Positions 32,031-45,060 of a stretch of DNA of 64,000 nt are shown one piece after another. Origin of the DNA: Lytechinus variegatus (taxonomy: Eukaryota; Echinodermata; Echinoidea; Temnopleuroida; Toxopneustidae); NCBI RefSeq assembly GCF_018143015.1, contig NC_054747.1, positions 32,517,733 to 32,581,732 of the forward strand, given 5' to 3'. A program made the position numbers and the translations under genes. The notes beneath the pieces were generated by a model. The model did no database searches and was not told where the DNA came from. It was given only the letters and a program-made list of their open reading frames with translations. Each line of letters starts with the position of its first letter. Within the stretch, counting starts at the first letter, position 1.

Positions 32031-32034
32031 CTAC

Positions 32035-32804
32035 TAACCGTCCTCTATCCACATGAAGAAGCATGGCGATCGATTGAACGAAGTCCATCGGAACAAAAAG
32101 TTTATTTGAATAACAAGAAAAATCCATGCAAGCACTCGGAACATTTCATCAAAACTTCGGATGTAATTTTTTTTATTATCATAATTTCACAGAACAGTAA
32201 TTTATATGCACATCCTGGTCTGTATATGAATGATGACACGTGACGGCACACACTTTTTGTATTCTAGTATATGAAATATGACTATCTAATTTCCTCCTCA
32301 TTGAAAAGGTGACGAAAAGTGTTATTTGTTCCTGAATATATAACCGTTGTGGATTACATTTTGATGGTTGCAGTCAAGTTGGTTCTCAAATCTCTAAGAC
32401 AATAATTCAAACAATTTAATTTTATTCATTTTTACATCCGGGTTTTGGTGAAATTTTCAAAATTATGCTTGCTAGATTTTTTTCTATTAATTGATTCAAA
32501 TGAACACTTTCTGGGGTGGACGCGTGAAGAACCATGTGCGCGATGCAAATAATAGCAGGGACAATGATTTAATGATAAGCACTGATTTTCAAGTCATTAT
32601 AAGCACAAGAAGAAGAAACTGAGAACGAGAAGGAAAATGAAAGAGAGAAATTAGTAGATAAAGAAAGAAATTCTGAAGAAAAGGGAGGGGAGCTAAGATC
32701 GCGTCGTTGGGAATTTGTTCTGACAATGATGGCCTCAAAATTTATTGCAACTTTTCGTTTCTAACTTGACAACAAGTCATGCACATACAGGTACATCCCT
32801 CATT
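32035..32804. other. unassigned
   Basis: About 770 bp, AT-rich, with a purine-rich run (AGAAGAAGAAACTGAGAACG) near 32610-32630. No gene or repeat ends seen. Confidence 0.5.
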
Positions 32805-33185
32805 ATTTCATAAACCTATCCTCCAATTAGCCGCCTAAGAGTAATACGGATAATTCAATAAAAATTGCGTTCATAAACTCCGAAAATAAGCCGCATTACT
32901 TTTATGAGCGCCCGTCCTGAAAAAGGCGGATAATCGCCATGACAACTGGACACGCCCCCTCCGATGCGGTTGTGTTGGAAAAGGGTGACCTTGTGACCGC
33001 ACCATGGCAATTATCCGCATTATTTGGAAATGCGTTCATAAACTCAAAATCTTGTCCCGATGCTGCTATTATGCGGATAAAAGCAGCATCAGAGTAATGC
33101 GGATAACTCTTGTCCTCCAATTTTACGACCAAATTATGCTGCTATTAGCCGCCTAATTCATTTTAATTGGGTTTATGAAAGGGGT
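32805..33185. mobile_element. MITE with TTTCATAAACC termini, ~380 bp
   Basis: Left end TTTCATAAACC followed by TCCAATTAGCCGCCTAA. The right end in reverse is CCTTTCATAAACCCAATT, then AATTAGGCGGCTAATAGC. Inside, GCGTTCATAAACTC occurs twice (about 32868 and 33031), and TAATGCGGATAA and ATTATCCGC motifs are repeated in both orientations. Non-coding. Confidence 0.75.
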
Positions 33186-33840
33186 ATTAGATGGATAAAT
33201 ATCCGGATATTGTCAATCGGACCATGGAGGTAGTCTTTCTACCTCCACGATCGGACTGTATTTATGAGAGAAAAGCTATAAATGAATATGTTGCGTTTTC
33301 GGCCAAAATTATTGCAACAGAATTCATAGTGCATTGAAATAATCATGGACCTGGCCATGGGCGGATGATCTTTATTATTACTGGGGGTGATGTGACAATG
33401 CTCAATGTTCATTTTACCCGTTCCAATAAATAAACAAATCTTCCTTGACATCTAACACGAAACGAGTGACCATTTCAAACTTTCTTCACAACGTAAAATT
33501 TTATAAGAACCTTTTTACTATAGTTGGCGAGCTTGCCTGACACATTCATTCCAATTTGATATTGACTGAACATTAGATAAACTATACTGATAAATCGTTC
33601 TTGTACCATGATTGCTAAGAAACAAAATTTTTTCATGCACCTATACCCCTATACCCTGGTCAAAATAATGGCAATGGGTACATGCTCAGTTTCAACTTTG
33701 CACCTTTCTAATGAGTATGAGCAGAAATACAATTTAGTAAAGAACAACATTTTCAAGAACATACCTTTTCACATTTTGTAAACGTCTTTATCGTAAATCG
33801 ATTAGTTTTTCTTTTCCTGTGTTATATTTACATGAATATC
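33186..33840. other. unassigned
   Basis: About 650 bp, AT-rich, no gene recognised. Confidence 0.5.
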
Positions 33841-33996
33841 TATGTAAGGGACCCCTCTGTAAAACAGCGTTGATATGTTATCAACGCTGAGTAGGGCAAT
33901 CCCTCCGTCTTTTTAATGATCGTTTCTTTGTAACTGTATATTTTGTTGTAATTTTTAATTGACGGAAAATAAATACAATACAATACAATACAACAT
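33841..33996 (+). mobile_element. candidate 3' end of a LINE
   Basis: A perfect 11-bp stem with a 3-base loop (CAGCGTTGATA/TATCAACGCTG, 33865-33889) is followed by about 80 bp, AAAATAAAT, and a (ATACA)n tail at 33970-33996. A hairpin plus short tandem-repeat tail is the typical 3' end of several LINE clades. No reverse-transcriptase frame lies upstream, so this would be a heavily 5'-truncated copy. Confidence 0.45.
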
Positions 33997-34734
33997 AGCT
34001 CCTTTGTAGAGGCATCTTTACAAATAATATATCGGATACAGACACGGTACCAGCCTCCGCTGATGGGGGGTGGGGAGGCGGATTTTGTTTCAGCCATATT
34101 TTCCCCGATCGGCAGCTCGAAGCTTGATTTGTGTACTATTTGAAGGGGTATAGTCCTAACAGTGCACCTCTGTACATTTATTCTTAAAAATCGGCATGAA
34201 TATATGATAATCTCATAAGCTTTATCTAAATAGTTCGACGAATCGAGCGCGAAGCGCCAGCTAATTTTGTTTTTCAAATTTTATTTGTTTTGTCCTAAAA
34301 TTTGATCATTCTAGGCAATGTTTGTGGTCCTGAACAAATTGTGTATGCAACTAAATAATTACTGCGGAGAGTGAGTAGAAATTTGTAATATACGTTTTGA
34401 TCTGATCGAAAAGGGACCTTGTCAAGGACTTCTTGCAGTTAGCAATGAATGCGTTTCAACAATCAAATAGCGCGAGCACAATTTTTTTTTTACCTAAAGG
34501 AGGGAAATTCTAAGTTTTTTTTGTAAACGTGAACAGGATAGGTATATCACTGAACAACGATACGAGAGCGAAGCGCGAGCGTAATAGGTAGGCGTATAGG
34601 TAGGCTTAGAAAATAATATAGGTATATAGGCCTACTTATAAACCAATCAAATTTTACACAGCGCGAGTAGAAGATACTAATATTCAGACCATAAAAGTGA
34701 CATTTTTACAGAACACTTTCTAACTAGCACATCA
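33997..34734. mobile_element. degenerate hAT-like repeat, left part
   Basis: From CATATTTTCCCCGATCGGCAG (about 34095) to the HINE-like insertion, it runs parallel to 39597-39945. Shared phrases include CGGCAG, AGTCCTAACAGT, ATGTTTGTG and TTGCAGTTAGC(A/C)ATGAA. GAGCGCGAAGCGC motifs appear at 34247 and 34567. The continuation after the HINE-like insert ends near 36185 with CCCCCTAGATCCGCC, a form common at hAT-like repeat ends. Confidence 0.5.
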
Positions 34735-35835
34735 ATGATGTGGAGCTCATCCGGCATCTCGCAACACAATTTAACACAATTTTAATTTCAGCCCAGTTGA
34801 CACTGTAGTGAATTATAATTATTGGTGACATAAATTGAGGATATAGAATTGAAATTGATGAAGAAATGACATAGGAACATTTTTGTGATCTATGAATAAA
34901 TTTCATATGAATTAAAAACCTTGGTGAACCTAATGTAGCTCTCAGATGGAACAAAAATAACCAAAATCAATCAACAAATAAGTAATTTCTGTGAGTTTTG
35001 AAAATATATGGATAAATAGCAGATTCAATGAGTTTCAAAATTCTATGTTTAAATTTTGTATCACCATCTCGATGCTATCATATAAAGCAAACAAAATTGA
35101 AATTGATCCACAAATGAAGAAGAAAAAGATATTTTGTGATTTCTGAAGAAATTTTGCATAAATTAAAAAAAATAATTTTCCAGACGAAATTTCAAAATTT
35201 TGTGTACAAGTTTGGTGAACCTCATGCAGCTCTACCAGATAGAAGAAAAAAATCAAAATCTGTCAACAAATACGGAAGAAGAGGAATTTTAAGTGATTTA
35301 TGAATACATTTCGCATAAATTAGCATAAATAATGTTCTACTGAAAATTTTGAAAATTCTGTGTAGAAGTTTGGTGGACCTCATGAAGTTCTACCAAATGG
35401 AAGAAAAAATATCAAAATCTGTCAACAAATAAAGAAAGAAGAGGCATTTTCTGTGATTTCTGAATAAATTTTGCATAAATTATAATAAATAATTTTCCAG
35501 ACAAAATTTCAAAATTTTGTGTACAAGTTTGGTGAACCTCATGCAGCTCTACCAGATGGAAGAAAAAAATCAAAATCTGTCAACAAATAAAGAAGAAGCA
35601 TATTGATGTGAATTTTAAAAAATATGCATAAATCAGCATATTTAACGAATTTCAAAATTCTGTGTAGAAGTTTTGAATGCCCCACCTAGTGCTATCATAT
35701 AAAGCAAACTACTGAAATCGGACTTGAAATGGCGAAGAAGTATAGCATTTTGATATTGTGGACATACGACGGACGCCACGCCACGGGGGCCACGGCGTAA
35801 GCTCATCTTGCCCTTCGGACCGGATGAGCTATAAA
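34735..35835 (+). mobile_element. HINE/Helentron-like element with ~150-160 bp core repeats
   Basis: Five or six tandem units of about 140-160 bp each carry TTTCAAAATTCTGTGTAGAAG or a close variant (about 35034, 35190, 35348, 35508, 35648), then TTGGTGAACCTCATGCAGCT and AAATCTGTCAACAAATAAAG. The last unit leads into GACGGACGCCACGCC and a terminal hairpin AGCTCATC...GATGAGCT (35801-35830). A subterminal inverted repeat links the ends: GAGCTCATCCGG at 34743-34754 and CCGGATGAGCT at 35820-35830. There are no terminal inverted repeats at the very ends. Core tandem repeats plus a 3' hairpin are the hallmark of DINE-1, pearl and HINE elements. Confidence 0.65.
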
Positions 35836-36190
35836 TCAATGTGCAACTTTTGAAATGAAAGTTCGATTACTGAGCTGAAGTATGTTCTGTATATTGACTT
35901 TAAAAATTTGATACTTCAAACTCCATATTGTGCATGATATGTAAATCACCTAGCAGGCTATGCGAGCACGAACAGTGAGCGAAGATTTTATAAAGTGACA
36001 TGAACGATTTGTTTATTTTCCAAGTCATCCCCTCATTTTATTTTGTTCATTCGTCTTCCTCCTCTTTATTTCACTTATTTCTTTTCCCCCTTCTTTTCCG
36101 TTTTTGTTTCTTCCCCCTTTTTTCTTTTTGTTTTTGCTCTGCCAAAAAGGGGGACGGTCCCTCGGCCCCCTAGATCCGCCTATGTGGAAG
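35836..36190. mobile_element. degenerate hAT-like repeat, right part
   Basis: Continues after the HINE-like insertion: ATGCGAGCACGAACAGTGAG near 35960, a C/T-rich stretch, then GGTCCCTCGGCCCCCTAGATCCGCC near 36155-36180. It is probably the other half of the 33997-34734 element; clean termini could not be fixed. Confidence 0.4.
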
Positions 36191-36235
36191 TTTAAAGTTT
36201 AAATATTCTGTCATGAAGACAGGATCATTATGTAT

Positions 36236-36725
36236 AGGCAAGGCTTACAAATCCACGGGGCGGGGGCGAAGCGGCCACTTAGCCCCCCCCCCCCCCCCTC
36301 TTTTGGCGGCGAAAAGGGAAGCTAAAGAAAAAGAGGGAATGAAAAGATGAGTTAGGAAAGAAAATGATAAAAGAAGGAAGAAAGTATAATAAAACTTGGG
36401 AAGGGATAGATAATAAACAAAGAAATAGTTCATAATATAAACAAAAAATTTGCTCACGCTTCGCACTCACATTGACTTGAGTGACATAACAATCTGTTCA
36501 ACATGTTCAAGAGGATATCAGCTGCCCTAAAATATTCATTTTCAAGTCTAGTCAATAAGTACAAATTATTCTGCTCACGATTCGAATATTGTCTTTTTTT
36601 AGTTAGGAATACACATACTCTTCATGATTACAAGAAAAGTTCTAAATTCATATTACAAAAATATCAGCTCGAACTTTGCGTTCACAAATTGCGTTCAATA
36701 TTGGCTTCACAATTTTCCTATAGTG
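36236..36725. mobile_element. degenerate GCTTCGC-type repeat
   Basis: A C homopolymer at 36281-36298, a purine-rich run, then TTGCTCACGCTTCGCACTCAC (36449), TGCTCACGATTCGAATATTG and CAGCTCGAACTTTGCG. The same layout (C-run, purines, decayed GCTCGCGCTTCGCGCTCGC units) is seen in the well-bounded hAT-like element at 16748-17892. Ends not found. Confidence 0.5.
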
Positions 36726-38067
36726 CTTGAAGGTAGCTGAAGTAACATTTCTCTATCATTTTTCATAATACCATATTTATGAATTTCCATATACATCCCC
36801 AAAATTAAGATATACCCTAAAATTACACTATACTGTACAAAAAACACCGAGAACGAAACATGAATAACCCACTACCATCGATTGATATCGATGACCTCTT
36901 CCCCCTTTGAAATAAATTGAGATCCATTTACGCGCATGCACACTCCCCTCTCCCCATTTCTCTCCAAAATAATACGAGTCTGGCTCCTTCACTATACCCT
37001 CCAGAAATTGCTCGGAGTTCGGGGAGGGGGGGGGGGGGTGGTGAGTGTCGATTCAGGGGGATAGGGAATACATTAACTTCCCTTAATTCGACCGTCATAT
37101 TTTTTTATGAATTATAATGACAAGTATGATCATGATAAGGAGGGAGTACATATTATTATTATGATCATGATTCTGGTACCATCGAAACTCGCGCTAGCAT
37201 TGCTGATATAGTCCTTACAGCACTTGGTCTTGGTCTACCCACATCATGGTGCATTTGACCCCCTCCCCCCATTGAAGAGAAAAGAATAGTAATAGAGAAG
37301 GGTGAAACATGACATGTTTATAAAGTATCACGTCAAAATATAACACAAAGTTTCTTTTATTTATTGAATTCAAAGGGTAAAAAAAGATTGCTTGCTCGTA
37401 GCTTTTCAATAGTAATAATTCTATCCTTTTGTGCAATCGTGCCCCCGTACAAATTTTAGACTGGTTATGGAACTGACCCCCCCCAAAAAAAAAAAAAGTA
37501 ATCATAATTTATAGGCCTAAATGTAAACAAAAAAATATTAAATACTCCCATCAGGGAGTCAGGGACCAAACTTAATTGTGTCAGTTATCCAATCCCATGA
37601 AAACTGACACTGGACACCCATACATACATGGCGGTGAAAGCGAAAATGGGGGGGGGGGGTATGCCCCCAAATTCTTTGGCTAGGATTTAGCATCGACTAG
37701 GATATAATGCTGGGGTGCAGGTACATCCGATACATCGCCGAAATTCAGCAATAACAAATTAGCAAGCTATTCCAGACTTCATGACACATACGTTATCAAT
37801 TTTTTTCCTCCCGTCCTTTTTTTATGATCCTCGATCTTAATCCGGAGGTGTTTTTATGGGCCTAATTCCACTTTTCTTATCCCTTCTCTTTATTTTAAAT
37901 TCAGCTTCATCGTTATCACATAGGCCGATCCAGGGGGCGAAGTACCCTGGTCCCCAAATAGTGGCTGAGCAAAATATGACTATATAAGTTTTTTGCTCGC
38001 ACTTGCATGTTTGATGTCGAGATACAAATCTTCCTCAATAGGCCGATATGGTATGCATATATATATA

Positions 38068-38116
<49 letters not shown>

Positions 38117-38278
38117 TTATATATATATACTTTTCTTATTATGATGGTGATGCTGTTTTGTGCGCGATTACATGCACTACTACAATCATGAATGTTATAA
38201 TTTCAGTTCTTGTCATTGTGAGCATTCTTGTATGGATCCCTAACTTGAGAAGACGTATGTTTCACGTCGAAATTTTGG
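36726..38278. other. sparse region with homopolymers and (AT)n
   Basis: G run at 37021-37038, C runs at 37259-37270 and 37479-37486, G run at 37650-37660, and (AT)n at 38056-38128. Fragments of GGCGATCCAGGGGGCGAAG-like repeat text lie near 37924-37945. No gene seen. Confidence 0.5.
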
Positions 38279-38766
38279 TTACACTTCGTAATTCCGAAGG
38301 TTCTTTATTCCGAAGGTTCGTAATTCCGAAACACGTAAATTGCCTATACCTCGATGTTCGTTAATCCGAAAACGAAAAAGGGTTCGTTAATCCGAACATT
38401 TGTGGCGTAATTCCGGCGATTCGTTATTCCGAAGGTTCGATAATCCGAAAACGAAATAAGGTTCGTTGTTCCGAAGGTTCGTTAATCCGAAAACGAAATA
38501 AGGTTCGTTGTTCCGAAGGTTCGTTAATCCGAAAACGAAAAAAGGTTCGTTATTCCGAAGGTTCGTTGATCCGAAAACGAAATAAGGTTCGTTTTTCCGA
38601 AGGTTCGTTAATCCGAAAACGAAATAAGGTTCGTTTTTCCGAAGGTTCGTTAATCCGAAAACGAAATAAGGTTCGTTAATCCGAAAATAAAATAAGGTTC
38701 GTTAATCCGAAAACAAAATAAGGTTCCTTAATCCGAAAACAAAATAAGGTTCGTTAATCCGAAAAA
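38279..38766 (+). repeat. left arm array of the second foldback element
   Basis: It starts TTACACTTCGTAATTCCGAA and passes from mostly 15-16 bp units (GGTTCGTAATTCCGAA) into alternating 26- and 16-bp units, then pure 26-bp units toward the interior. The unit types therefore form zones along the arm. Confidence 0.9.
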
Positions 38767-41209
38767 TTAAAACCGGGAAAGCAGAGGCAGAGGCAAGGGG
38801 AGGGGGGCGGGGGACACTGTTGCCGTTTAATTATCATATGAGGATGGGAAGGCAAGGGCGGCCGAACGAACGAACGAAATGGGCACTTTGGTGATATTTT
38901 CACCTTAAGATTATCATCTGCTTGAAGTCATTGTGTGTTTGATAGTGATTAAGAAGAGAAAAACTTTTTTGAAGTGACTTCTTATTATGGCAAAATTTGT
39001 ATATTTAGGCTTTATTTTTCGGGAGAGAGTATAATGAGCGAGCGGCTTGGTAAAACAAATTCAAAGGTAAAATTGTATAACGTTTTTTGTGGTCAATTAT
39101 TAAAATGGCATTATTGCGAGGTGTTGCGAGCGTGAATCACAAGCTAAACTTTAGCTTATTTCAATAAAAAATGAAAATTAGTTTTTAAAAATCCGAGCAG
39201 ATTTCTGCTGTCATTAAAAAAGATGTGCATCTAACTAAAGAATTAACACGAGCGCAAAACGCGAGCTTAAACATACTGACCAGAAAAGAAACATGTTAAA
39301 GAAAGCATTTAGTGACCTCTTTAGGATGAATATTTCACCAATCGAATGAGAGTGCGAAGCGCAAGCTGAAAATTTTCAATATTCCAGCCTGAAAACTTAA
39401 CTTAACTTGTATACTTTAAAAAGAGTATCTTATTTCGAAAAAACATGAAAAACGGCATGTTTATTTTTGAAAAAGGAACTTTCCCATTTTGGAAAATATT
39501 AATTCCCCTGTTTTTTATTCCATTTTTGATGCCCCCTGCCTCCCTCCCGGTGGATCCAACTTTCGTCAAATAGAGGGGGGGGGGGGCAATTTTTTTTAAA
39601 CCATATTTTCCTTGATCGGCAGTTTAAAGTTGATTTTTGTTTGTTTCTTTGAAAGGGTAGTCCTAACAGTCAATAATTAGCTTTATCCTTATAAAATAAA
39701 GTAAATATGTAATAACATGATAAACCCTTTTTAAATAATGCGAGCGCGAGCTATATATTTTTGTTAATATGATGGGCAATATGTTTGTGATCTTCAAAGC
39801 GAGATGCCTATGTAACTAAAATTAGATAATAACTGCTAGCAAGAAGCGCGAAGAGAATTTTTAAATATATAAGCTCTGACCTGATCTAAAGGGGACATTT
39901 TAAGAACTTTTTGCAGTTAGCCATGAAGACGATGCGTGTTTTAGCCAATGGCGGCGGAACGAATTTTTTTTTTGGGGGGGGCAAAGCAAAAAAAAAAGGG
40001 GCCAATAGGGGCAATTTGGTGCAAACGGATATTTTCACCATTAGATTATCATCTGTGTAAAGAGGTTGTGTGTTTTGTAGTAACTAAATTGAGCACAATT
40101 TTTTAAGTGATCACTAAAGTTATATATTTACGTTTCATTTCTGCGAGCGTAGAGAGCAAGCGGTTTGGGGGAAAAAGTCAAATCTGAAGATGTAAAATTC
40201 ACCTTTTTGGTCAATACTGTTAAAAGGGCATCCTTGTGAGATGTTGCGAGCGAATCACGTGCTCAAACTTTTGGAAATTTCATGTGGGCCTAGAATGATA
40301 ATATTGATATAGATATCATTTACCCAGGGAAGCCACTTCAGTTCTGAAAACTATTCTCCCAGCTATTATTTTTTTTTTACAAGAATGCTTAGAATGTCCA
40401 GTTTTCAGGTTGGAAAATCGGAAAAATTTGGCTCACGTTTCTCGCTCGCATCAAGTATTGTTTATTGAGGAACTCATTCTATTCCTGGTTACAAAAAAGA
40501 AGTATGAAATGTCCAGTTTTCAGGTTGGAATATCACAAATTTTAAGCTTGCGGTTCGCGCTCTCATTATTTAGTTCGTGAGATATATATTCTATTCATGA
40601 GTCACTAAATGCAGTCCTTAAAAGATTACTTTCTGAAGCCTGTTGCATAAAACTTTTTACCTGAGAAAACTCTGGTAAAAACTGAAAACTAAGGTTAGTC
40701 TGATTTCCGCCAAAAGTTTCATGCAACGGGCCCCAGGTCAGTATATAAACAAATTACAGCTCGCCCTCGCATTAATTCTTTAGAAAGAATCTTTCTCACG
40801 GTTACAAAAATGCTCCGAATGCTCGCTTCACGTCTTTACATAGTTTCACTTGCGATTCGCGCTTTCAACATTTCACAAGGATCATTATTAGTATTATTTT
40901 TATTACCAGCAGAAGCTGTTATTAAAATGACATCCCCTCCAATACAAATCCTATTATCTAAAGGTTGCTCGCACGCTTCCAACACACTTGATCCCCTGCA
41001 TCTTTAATTAAACCATTTGCTTATAGGCAGCAATTGCTCAGATAAAATCGAAATTAGCCTATGCTTGATCAGGGCGCCATTCTTAATGAAATACATGCTT
41101 TGGCCCCAACACACGCATGTATCATCGATCGTTATTACTATCATTGCATAATATCGTGTAATCTTGTAATGACAACATCGTTTTTGTTACCAAAATGAAT
41201 TATTTTCAT
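38767..41209. other. interior of the second foldback element
   Basis: Non-coding repeat mosaic. At 39597-39945 the text parallels 34095-34480. CGAGCG, GCGCAAGC and GCTCGC units recur at 39040, 39130, 39240, 39350, 40140, 40430, 40545, 40750 and 40850. Two stretches (38830-39080 and 39945-40160) share GGCACTTTGGTG/GCAATTTGGTG, then ATATTTTCACC and AGATTATCATCTG. They are a direct duplication. Confidence 0.6.
40637..40734. mobile_element. 98-bp MITE with GTTGCATAAAAC termini
   Basis: Left GCCTGTTGCATAAAACTTTT; right end in reverse GGGCCCGTTGCATGAAACTTTT. The interior is short and partly palindromic (GAAAACTCTGG). Confidence 0.65.
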
Positions 41210-41601
41210 TTTCGGAAATACGAACCTTATTTAATTTTCGAATTAACGAACCTTATTTCGTTTTCGGATTAACGAACCTTATTTCGTTTTCGGATTAACG
41301 AACCTTATTTCGTTTTCGGATTAACGAACCTTCGGAATTACGAACCTTATTTCGTTTTCGGATTAACGAACCTTCGGAATTACGAACCTTATTTCGTTTT
41401 CGGATTAACAAACCTTCGGAATTACGAACCTTATTTTGTTTTCGGATTAACGAACCTTCGGAATTACGAACCTTATTTCGTTTTCGGATTGACGAACCTT
41501 CGGAATTACGAACCTTCGGAATTACGAACCTTCGGAAATACGAACCTTCGGAATAACCGAACCTTCGGAATTACGAAGCTTCGGAATTACGAATGTATGC
41601 G
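41210..41601 (-). repeat. right arm array of the second foldback element
   Basis: CGAACCTTATTTCGTTTTCGG units (26 bp) toward the interior, and alternating units further out. Pure 15-16 bp CGAACCTTCGGAATTA units lie at the outer end: the mirror image of the zoning in the left arm. Confidence 0.9.
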
Positions 41602-43200
41602 GAAATTTTGGACTACAAAATAAACTGTTGGAACTAAATATGCATTACCACTTTGCCTCATTAATATCATCTATGTCCAACACGCGGAACTTTATGTAAC
41701 ATCGTTATATATGCATACATAATATATATATATATATATATATGATATACAAAACCTATTTCAGCTCGGACATCGATCGAGCTGTTGTTATTTTGTTTGA
41801 TTTACATTTTTTTAATTGCAGCCGTAATCCGTTTTATGGTATCATTATCGATGCAGCTCATGTACGCTACGCGCTAGCTAGCATTATTTGTCAAGTACCC
41901 ATTCTCTAATATAGTTCTCATATATTCCATAAATTCTCAAAATATTCCTATTCAGGTCTAATTGTCAAAACCTATCAGCTAGCGCCGAACGCTCGCATTT
42001 TGATTGGTGAGAAATTTAACTCTAAAACAAACTATTCAAAATCCCTTTTCATGACAATTCATCAAAATATTTGGTTCGTGAATTGTGCTTTCTATTCATT
42101 AATACACAAATGCTTAGAATATCCAGTTTTCCGAACTTGATATCAACAAATTTCTCGCTCTCACCGGGCTTATGAGATAAGATAACAATTTCATAAATTT
42201 CTAACAATTATATTGTCCTTTTTTCAGAATGTCGACAAGTTTCATTTCGCGATTAGGGAGACTAATAGGAAGATATTTACCATTTTCATATGATGACAAA
42301 ATGTCCTTAGAATATCAGCTCGCGCTTCGCGCTCGAATATCTTAAGTGCGATCTAACTCCAATTTACAATTGTCATTGTCAGTGTTTGAAACTAGTGCTT
42401 ATATTGACGTTTTCATATCTAATATCAAAAATATTCTGCTCGCACTTCGCGCTCGCATTATAGATGTAGGAAGATACCTAATTATACCCATATCTTCACG
42501 AATTACAAAATACGAATACTAGTCATGCTAGGAGTGTCCCGTTTTTAGCTCTAAATCTCAATTTTCCCATCGCGCTTAGCGCTCGTATTGTTTAGTTATA
42601 TACCTATCCAGTTCAGGATTACAGAAAATGCATAGAATGCAAATTTTCTTGGTTTGAATGTCAAAAATGATCGGCTCGCACTTCGGCTCACATTACTCGA
42701 TTGTTGAAAATAGGCCTACATGTATGTATCGTCATGTCTATACTGCAATCAGAACAGGTCCCCTTCTATCAGGCGAGCGCTCAGATTCATGTTCGCAGTA
42801 GTTATTAGTTAGATATACCAATCTTGCTCAGGATCAAAAACACTACTCAGAACGTTTTTTTTTCAGGAAAAAAATATGACATTTCCAAAAAAGTTTAGCT
42901 GTCGATCGCTTTACGCTCGCACTATTGAATAGGGGATTATAGGATTAAACATTTATGTTGTATTATAAGAATAAAGCTGACTGTTACAGGGGCCACGGAA
43001 TGGTTTTCAAAGGGGGGATTACCACGCAAAAAATCGTAATCCTATGGTAATTTTTAATTTTTACGTTTTTGTACACGGTTTTGGGGATTCCCAAGCCCCC
43101 CCCTCCCGCTTATAGCGATCGATCGGCGTGGAAAATATGGGTGAAAAATCCCCCCCCCCCCCAATATTGGCGAAAGCTGGATACGTCCCTGCTATCATAT
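41602..43200. mobile_element. degenerate GCTTCGC-type repeat block
   Basis: After an (AT)n tract (41716-41742) there are about eight decayed units with CAGCTCGCGCTTCGCGCTCG (42311), TGCTCGCACTTCGCGCTCGC (42434), ATCGCGCTTAGCGCTCGTAT (42565), GGCTCGCACTTCGGCTCAC (42672) and similar, spaced about 110-125 bp. The block ends in C-rich sequence (43096-43160) with GGATACGTCCCTGCT. It resembles the interior of 16748-17892 and may be one large hAT-like element. CGGAATGGTTTTCAAAGGGG (about 43005) also matches 18970-18990. Confidence 0.55.
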
Positions 43201-44930
<1,730 letters not shown>

Positions 44931-45060
44931 ATTGTTATAATTGTTCTCTTCATTCATTTCTCTCACAAAATATTTAAGTAAAAGAGTTGCAAAAGCTTTG
45001 TACATGTATAATTTCTTAGTCTCTAGCTGTTATGAAACTTTTCGTATTCATTATGTACAG

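Larger units (their letters stand above)
23216..32034 (-). mobile_element. Ty3/Gypsy LTR retrotransposon, looks whole, with an extra zinc-finger frame
   Basis: The element proper is 23220-32030 (8,811 bp), transcribed from the minus strand. CTAC flanks it at 23216-23219 and 32031-32034. The parts, in transcription order, are: 5' LTR (31405-32030), primer-binding region, gag (29315-30856), pol (25440-29219), a third frame with two C2H2 fingers (24662-25408), an A-rich untranslated stretch, a purine-rich tract beside the 3' LTR, and the 3' LTR (23220-23845). The LTRs are both 626 bp and I see no difference between them. The pol order protease-RT-RNase H-integrase is canonical Metaviridae. No breaks were noticed in the long frames, and the insertion should be very young. 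Confidence 0.95.
38279..41601. mobile_element. second foldback element, 3.3 kb, with tandem-repeat arms
   Basis: The left arm (38279-38766) and right arm (about 41210-41601) are inverted arrays of the same short units. These are GGTTCGTTAATCCGAAAACG plus AAATAA (26 bp) and GGTTCGTTATTCCGAA-type (16 bp) units. GAAATTTTGG flanks the arms at 38269-38278 and 41602-41611, a possible 10-bp target duplication (Foldback/MULE relatives make about 9 bp). The 2.4-kb interior has no transposase frame. It is filled with older repeats: a copy related to 33997-34734, decayed GCTTCGC units and a 98-bp MITE. Confidence 0.75.
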
